A DNA stretch of 49,602 nucleotides from Ichthyophonus hoferi. Taxonomy: Eukaryota > Opisthokonta > Ichthyosporea > Ichthyophonida > Ichthyophonidae. The position numbers and the translations under genes are program-made. Shown in pieces: positions 44,001-49,602 of this stretch; position 1 is the stretch's first letter; each line of letters opens with the position of its first letter. The stretch lies in assembly GCA_002751075.1 (NCBI GenBank), contig NAOQ01000223.1, positions 7,989-57,590 on the forward strand, written 5' to 3'. The notes beneath the pieces are model-generated. The model did no database searches. It was not told the origin of the DNA and was given only the letters and a program-made list of their open reading frames with translations.

Positions 44001-45874
44001 ATAGCAAGAAAGGAAACAGCCCCAAAGGCTTCAAACACTGAGTGACCCATTATAAATAGTCCAAACATGTTGCGGACTAAATGCGATTCATCCTGTAATA
44101 GTATGTATATATGCCCCCATCTTGATTGTTAATATGCAGGTGGCATTCATTACTATTGTTTTGGTGTTATTTAAAATCAATATTAAAACACTAAATATGA
44201 AATTGAAAGGTTAACGTAAAATCAAAGCTAGAGTAATATTAAGATTAAAACGTAAAAATAAAATTAAAGTAATATAAATAAGCTTCTGTTCCTTCCCAAA
44301 TATACCTATACCACTTGTCAAATATGTCAATTTTATTATGATCGTACAATGATCTGAAGGTTAGATCTAGTCTGAGCCAAATACAATGTTCAAGTGTAAT
44401 GCGCTTGTATTTATAAATATAGTTGTGATTGGTTGAAGTAGTCCAATGGAACCTCAGGGATTCTATGATAGATACAGCACTATAAAGCAAACACGGGACA
44501 GGGAAATATCAAAAAGTAAAAATTAAATTAATGCCACTTTAAAATTTAATATAAATTTAAACCATTGGCCTATACAGTTATGATTGCGGTACTTGGAGAG
44601 ATGGGGGCCAGTCAAAAACAGCCTTCTTTTACTTCAAGGTATTATAAAGTATGGGTATGACAATTAATTATGTAATAAGACAATAGAGTAACTATAGTAT
44701 AAGTGATAAAAGGAGGGAATGTACATTGCGTAAGGGCTCATATAATTGAACGCAATCTGATCTATTTGTATGTAAACAAACCTAAACCTAAACCTGATAC
44801 CCATATATACTATAATATGCCATATCATACTATACTATGCCATGCTATAATATACCTCCATATTATAATATATTGTACTATCCTATATTATACTATACTA
44901 CACTAAACTATACTATAATATCGTATACCATACCATACAACACTATACTATAATATATTATACCATACCATACTACACTATACTACATTATACTATAATT
45001 CACCATACTAAACTGCACTATACTATATTATACTATACCGTACTATAACTACCCCTGTTAAAAAACCCCTACCTCTCTCCCTCCTGTATTGTATTGTATT
45101 GTATCTCATACATAATACATACTGTATCATGGTCTTCCTAGCTGCCAACCCCCACCTGATGCAAAAACATGTATGAAAGGGCCGTCCACCAGTTGCCTTT
45201 TTGCACATTCTTCTGTGAGTATATGAAGTTCTCCCTCAATTCCTTAGGTGTGATAGTGAGGTTTACACAGCCTAGAGCTGGTGGTTCATCTCCTTTGGCA
45301 GCCGCCCAGGTAGGCATTAATAGGTGTGCTCCTATTACCATACCCACTGCAGAGAAAGAGAGGAAAAGGAAAGGAATGTATGAGCTGAATGAACAGTCCT
45401 GTGCGAAAGAGGTAGAGGGGGAGATGAACATTTCACTCTGTAAGAAAAATAAAAAATTAAAGTTGACTAGATGGGTATAAAAAGAATAAAAAAGATATTA
45501 GCTAATGGAACTATAAATTAGAATAAAAGGTAAGATAAGGATGGAGAGAGTATAGGAATAGATGATAGAAAAGGCATGTTTAATAGTACAAGGGAAGGAT
45601 AACGGAGAAACAAGGGCAGTAGAACTTTGAGAAATACATAGATAATGTCAGAGAATACTGGATAGGTTATTATTATTATTATTATTACTATTATTAGTAA
45701 TTCTAAACTAAACCTCGCACTACAGTTTTTATATAAGTAAATAATTGGCGTTGTGTATAGCTTTACTTACTACGTTAGTCTTATTATTGGTTGGCATTCT
45801 ATACTAAAAAAGATTGGATTATGTGTGATACATAACAGAACATACATACCAACAGGTATATAAGGGGCCGACAT
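41035..45874 (-). CDS. Rhomboid-family intramembrane serine protease
   Basis: Seven exons, 45850-45874, 45156-45346, 43969-44092, 42378-42563, 42064-42119, 41417-41647 and 41035-41148, give 308 residues with all phases closing. Rhomboids cut membrane proteins within the bilayer. The catalytic Ser168 is in GASAGVFAL and the His277 in VDHAGHISGFGFG. The HxxxN oxyanion motif is seen as HLVRN (76-80), followed by FGLFIMGHSVFEAFG and the glycine-rich helix YFGGGIAGA. The spacing is long: 109 residues separate Ser and His against about 55-60 in GlpG and PARL, and about 50 extra residues sit between the GGGIAG helix and GASAG (IVLEEVCSVPDDLGP...). The GASAGVFAL and VDHAGH motifs resemble secretase-type rhomboids. 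No mitochondrial presequence is obvious. Divergent with the gene at 48691. Confidence 0.93.
44790..45060 (+). repeat. CTATA/CCATA pentamer array in a rhomboid intron
   Basis: Imperfect pentamers over about 270 bp, the reverse complement of the TATAG/TATGG arrays at 10721 and 20361. Confidence 0.8.
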
Positions 45875-48690
45875 CCTGACTGCTATATAGAAAAATAAAG
45901 GATGAAAATGCAAATTACAACACTCGTACACTACATGTTATGTTATATGAGAAGAATAGATCTGTATTTTCACTGAAAAGAAATATGAACTATGTAAGTA
46001 TGTATGTAAATATGTGTAAGAAATATAAATTTATATATGTACGTTCATAATTCTACTTAAGCAAATTCGGTAAAACCCTCAACACTAGTGTTAATAGTGT
46101 GGCTACAGTATGCTATGAACTTCATGTGTACTTCAACCGTTAATTTTACAATATATATTGATTGGTGGACTCTATTAGGTAATGATTATTCTATCAAAAT
46201 AGGCTAGTGTTATAATTGATGACTAATCCAAACCTTTACTAGTTATAACTACTTAATTAGTAATTATAAATTAGCCAATATAAATGACTAATCAATAACT
46301 GATTCATTAAGCTATTGTACAATACCAGTGCATGGGGCATAATCTTCAAAACTAAAAACAGTTCAGAAAGACTGTTATGTGCATTACAATCGAGCACCTT
46401 TTTAGCTAATGTGCATGATGATGGAGAAATGTTACACAACCGTAAACTCCAAGTGAACATGTAGTTCGGCCAAAGTCCTAATAACAGGCGCATGATGACA
46501 TGAACAGTCTTATAATAGTTCAATTGCATTACGTTCACATTAGGTAAGTTGATTTATATGTATCTTTTCATATTCAAAAGAAGAATTTCAAATTTCAATG
46601 TAAATGATCAAGATATTCAATAAAAGCTCAAAACAAAGTAAGATAAAATTTTAGCTTTGAAAAGATAAAACTAAGCTAACAATTAATTTACATTAATTGT
46701 TGGCTTAGTTTTTAATTAAATATTGGGTGGCCTTATTGTTTTTATCTTATCATTGTTTTTGGTTTTTATTGAATATTTTCATGATTCACATGATTAGAGT
46801 TTTAAATTTATATTTAGAAGATAGAAAATTAGAGTATGTTACATTGAGGTAATTAGCTAATGAGCCATTTAAACGAGAATACCATAGAACATTGAGATAA
46901 GATCAGACAATTTTAGTGGGTCTCTGTGACCTTTCGCCGTGAGTTGTACTAGCCAATAGGAAGGTTTAGGATCAGTCTCATTTACACGAATGTCTATGCA
47001 TGTGCTAACCGCTATTGACACGCACGATAAAGCAAGAGCGCGAAAGTATAAATAGAAACGGAAATAACCAATAAATGCCCCGGCTGAAACGAAATTACTC
47101 AACACAAAAAACTTTGCACTTGGTTATTTAATTAAACAATATCACAATATATATGCATATAATCATTACATTGTTATTGTAATATCTAGTTCGTTGTCAC
47201 TCGAATACCGAATACGATAATCAGTGTCCAGATCTCTCGCTCTTCCAGGAGTCAGTCAGAGAAGTGTTTGCTAACATTGAATAGTGGTTATTATTTGGAC
47301 AAGAATATAGCACCTCTTACTGATTAGTCTCATTGTATAATATCTACATATCTACATTAAAACCCAAGCGAATCGAAGCATCGATTCCCTCAGAATTAGA
47401 GTAGAGGTACAATTAGTACAGCCAGTTATCCGGAGAGGCAATGCACGCGCATTCTATAGAACCTCTACTACATCAACTGAGTATTGAGGACAGATCAGAA
47501 TAACTAGCTATTACTACCGCTGACCTAGAGAAACCAACTATTACACAACAACCAAATAAAGATTCCGAGTCCTGTGGTCAAGTCACTGGAACTACTACAG
47601 ATTGCTTTAAGAAATTATTTATCAAACCTACGTAGCAATGGTTCATATTTGTATGGGGCAAGTTCATATAATAGTATTCGGTACGCTAAACGGCAATTGT
47701 GGTATCTTCTGCTGAATTTATACCAATCCTTAATCTTTTTCAGAATTGTCGATATCAATGGAAATAGATGCCTTGTAGTATCTACGGTACCTGCAATAGT
47801 TGGAATGTATATATGCATGAATGAAGATATGCTGGTATTTGTTGTTCCTGTTCCTTCTTCTGTTTTGCTGTCCTTTGTTTAGACTTTTTTTTTTTTCTGG
47901 AAATAGTCTCTTTTAGTGACAGTTTAGTTATAATTATCTCTAATCGGGCGCCTGCCGGTAGATTTGGTTTATTGATATTTCTTCGTAGCTAGTCGTTTGC
48001 ATGTCTAGAGCCGTATCTTTTATTGGTTATCTCCATTCCCTTTATATTTGGTATAATTTCCGCTTTTTGCGGCTGTGTTCATTAATGACAATGGGACCGA
48101 TCGTAAAGATTCTAATTGCCTAATACAATTGGTTACATGGCCTCACACAGTGTATTGTGTGTCGATGTAGGCCAATTCAAGGAGGGTAGTGGAAAAAGAA
48201 TAATGGATTGGGAACAATCATTCCAAGGATTCCAAGGCAAAATATAAAACAAAGATCACCGTTATTTATTGGTTAATAAGGCACCACTTCCACATACCTA
48301 TCATCTATCAATGCTTTTTTATTTTATCAACTCTAGGCTGATATATTCAAGTATTAAAAAAAAACATTTGTAAACATGGAAATTTATATTATTAAATTAT
48401 TTAATTAACAAAATAATGCTTTTTAAAAAATTCTAATCAATTGAACAGTAGAAACAAAAGTTACAATAGACCAACCATATCAATACTGTCATTTCATTGG
48501 TGAATTTTAAAATTATTTTACTACAGTTTATTTGCCTAATGATATCCCACCTTTAAAAATGCCATGCATGCACTTCAAACAAAACCATACATGTTTGACT
48601 ACAATTTAACCTAAAATAAATATTTATATTTACTTACAATACCTGCCCCTTATTGAATAGAGATTTATATCTCTGGAAAGGGCAGTAAAA
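45875..48690. other. Intergenic between divergent genes
   Basis: Holds the right copy of the duplicated block (46836-47610). Otherwise AT-rich with no gene. It must contain the rhomboid promoter and that of the gene starting at 48691. Confidence 0.5.
46836..47610 (+). repeat. Diverged ~750-bp duplicated block, right copy
   Basis: Counterpart of 39405-40165, about 7.44 kb away in direct orientation. Anchors include GCCAATAGG (46950), TATAAATA (47047), GTAATATCTAGTTC and ATCGAAGCATCGATTCCCTC. Segments are about 75-92% identical and indels are frequent. Confidence 0.75.
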
Positions 48691-48774
48691 ATGGCAGAAA
48701 ATGGCGAACTGACCAAGGAGGAGTTGATGAAGTTGTTTAATGATGAAAAGGAAAATGTCAAGCGGTTGGAGCTT
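48691..48774 (+). CDS. First exon of a gene leaving the window
   Basis: An ATG-led 28-codon exon (MAENGELTKEELMKLFNDEK...) ends at a consensus donor GTAAGT at 48775 in phase 0. The peptide is charged and helical. The rest of the gene lies beyond 49602, or in later exons I could not see. No family can be named from 28 residues. The remaining 827 bases look like intron with a trinucleotide repeat. Confidence 0.55.
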
Positions 48775-49602
48775 GTAAGTATACCTTTATAATGTACACT
48801 TATTTGCGTATGAATATAGTAGGACATAGTAATGGTAATAGTAATGTTAGTAATAGTAATAGTAATAATAATAATAGTAATAATAATAATAATAGTAATA
48901 GTAATAGTTATAGTAATAATTATGGTAATGGTAATAATAAAGGTAAAGGTAATAGTAAGGATGATGGCGATAATAAAAGTAATAAAAGTAATAATGATAA
49001 TCCTAATGGTAATGCTATTAATACTAATTGAGAAGGTAGAAGAGATATAATTATGGACATGTTTTGACTAAAAGAGAGATTATATATCTTTATGTGTACC
49101 TATATACAAGTATGTACACCGAATTGTATATATTGCATTTATAATCCTTCTCCTGCTGTTAATATAACGGCATCATAACATATTCTACACAAGACAACAC
49201 AGTCTTTATGGCGTGACCTAGGTCTCTATGCAACACAATAGCATTAATACTATTAATACATGGAGTGGAGAAAGATAATTATAATTTATTGTCCTCTATT
49301 AAATTGAATCAATAATTCATGTAATTGTATTGCAATGCACAATATCTAGCTACCCTACCCCCTTATAACGTAATGCCACATTAGTTCCTAGTACTAATCT
49401 GAATATATACATTTGGCTGGCTTGTTGATTTAACTTTATAAGATATTATAAGATGATTGCTTCGTGTACAAGGAACTGTTTAATAATATAATATAACATA
49501 TTAAGTCGTTGACACCAGGCACCTTATAATATAAAAGTCTTGGTGGTTCATTTAATATTGGTTCGTAGTTATTATATATATATATATAACTTAAGATTGG
49601 GT
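48775..49602. other. Presumed first intron, with a TAATAG-type repeat
   Basis: Degenerate trinucleotide/hexanucleotide repeat (48825-48945) that leaves long Asn/Ser/Gly-rich open frames; these are artefacts. A (TA)n tract ends the window at 49575-49588. Confidence 0.6.

Noticed and set aside
48792-49050. Asn/Ser/Gly-rich frames
   Set aside because: Trinucleotide repeat in the presumed first intron, beginning after a consensus donor.
1-49602. Search for reverse transcriptase, integrase, capsid or envelope genes and long terminal repeats
   Set aside because: None recognised on either strand; no retroelement or virus-derived gene can be supported in this window.

Overview
The window is eukaryotic nuclear DNA, roughly two-thirds A+T, with two assembly gaps (10966-11366 and 23598-24117). 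Genes are interrupted by many GT-AG introns, and the proteins are animal-like: an RBBP5 COMPASS subunit, a type II Golgi UDP-xylose synthase, a CD225/dispanin and a rhomboid protease. A small-genome, early-branching metazoan such as a sponge would fit, but nothing here fixes the species. No prokaryotic gene layout, CRISPR array, rRNA or convincing tRNA was found.

Layout. 1-5.1 kb: a low-copy interspersed repeat family (about four diverged copies), a possible terminal exon of a small membrane protein, and an intronless dispanin gene (3823-4545, -). 7.0-14.6 kb: thirteen-exon RBBP5 (-), damaged in the assembly by a gap whose two edges are identical. 16.3-18.4 kb: five-exon DJ-1/PfpI-family gene (+), divergent from RBBP5. 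19.2-23.35 kb: seven-exon gene (-) for an unrecognised multi-pass RING protein, convergent with the DJ-1 gene. 25.5-27.0 kb: an intronless secreted protein made of two Cys/Trp-rich modules followed by a 150-residue acidic tail. 29.8-30.1 kb: a small gene with its own CCAAT-TATA promoter and poly(A) signal. 33.5-35.0 kb: UXS1 (-). 36.0-37.0 kb: an orphan 266-residue gene preceded by a 36-codon hydrophobic upstream ORF. 39.4-40.2 and 46.8-47.6 kb: a diverged, directly repeated ~750-bp block on either side of a seven-exon rhomboid protease gene (41.0-45.9 kb, -). 48.7 kb: the first exon of a gene that leaves the window.

The exon models were assembled by hand from splice signals, reading phase and remembered family sequences. 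For the DJ-1, RING, UXS1 and rhomboid genes every intron phase closes. RBBP5 closes everywhere except at one 30-nt exon beside the assembly gap.

The genes do not form one pathway. The least described items are the duplicated Cys/Trp-rich secreted protein with an acidic tail, the four-pass RING protein, the dispanin with a glycine-rich C-terminal extension plus a displaced copy of its first 13 codons inside a repeat, and the repeated promoter-bearing block around the rhomboid gene.
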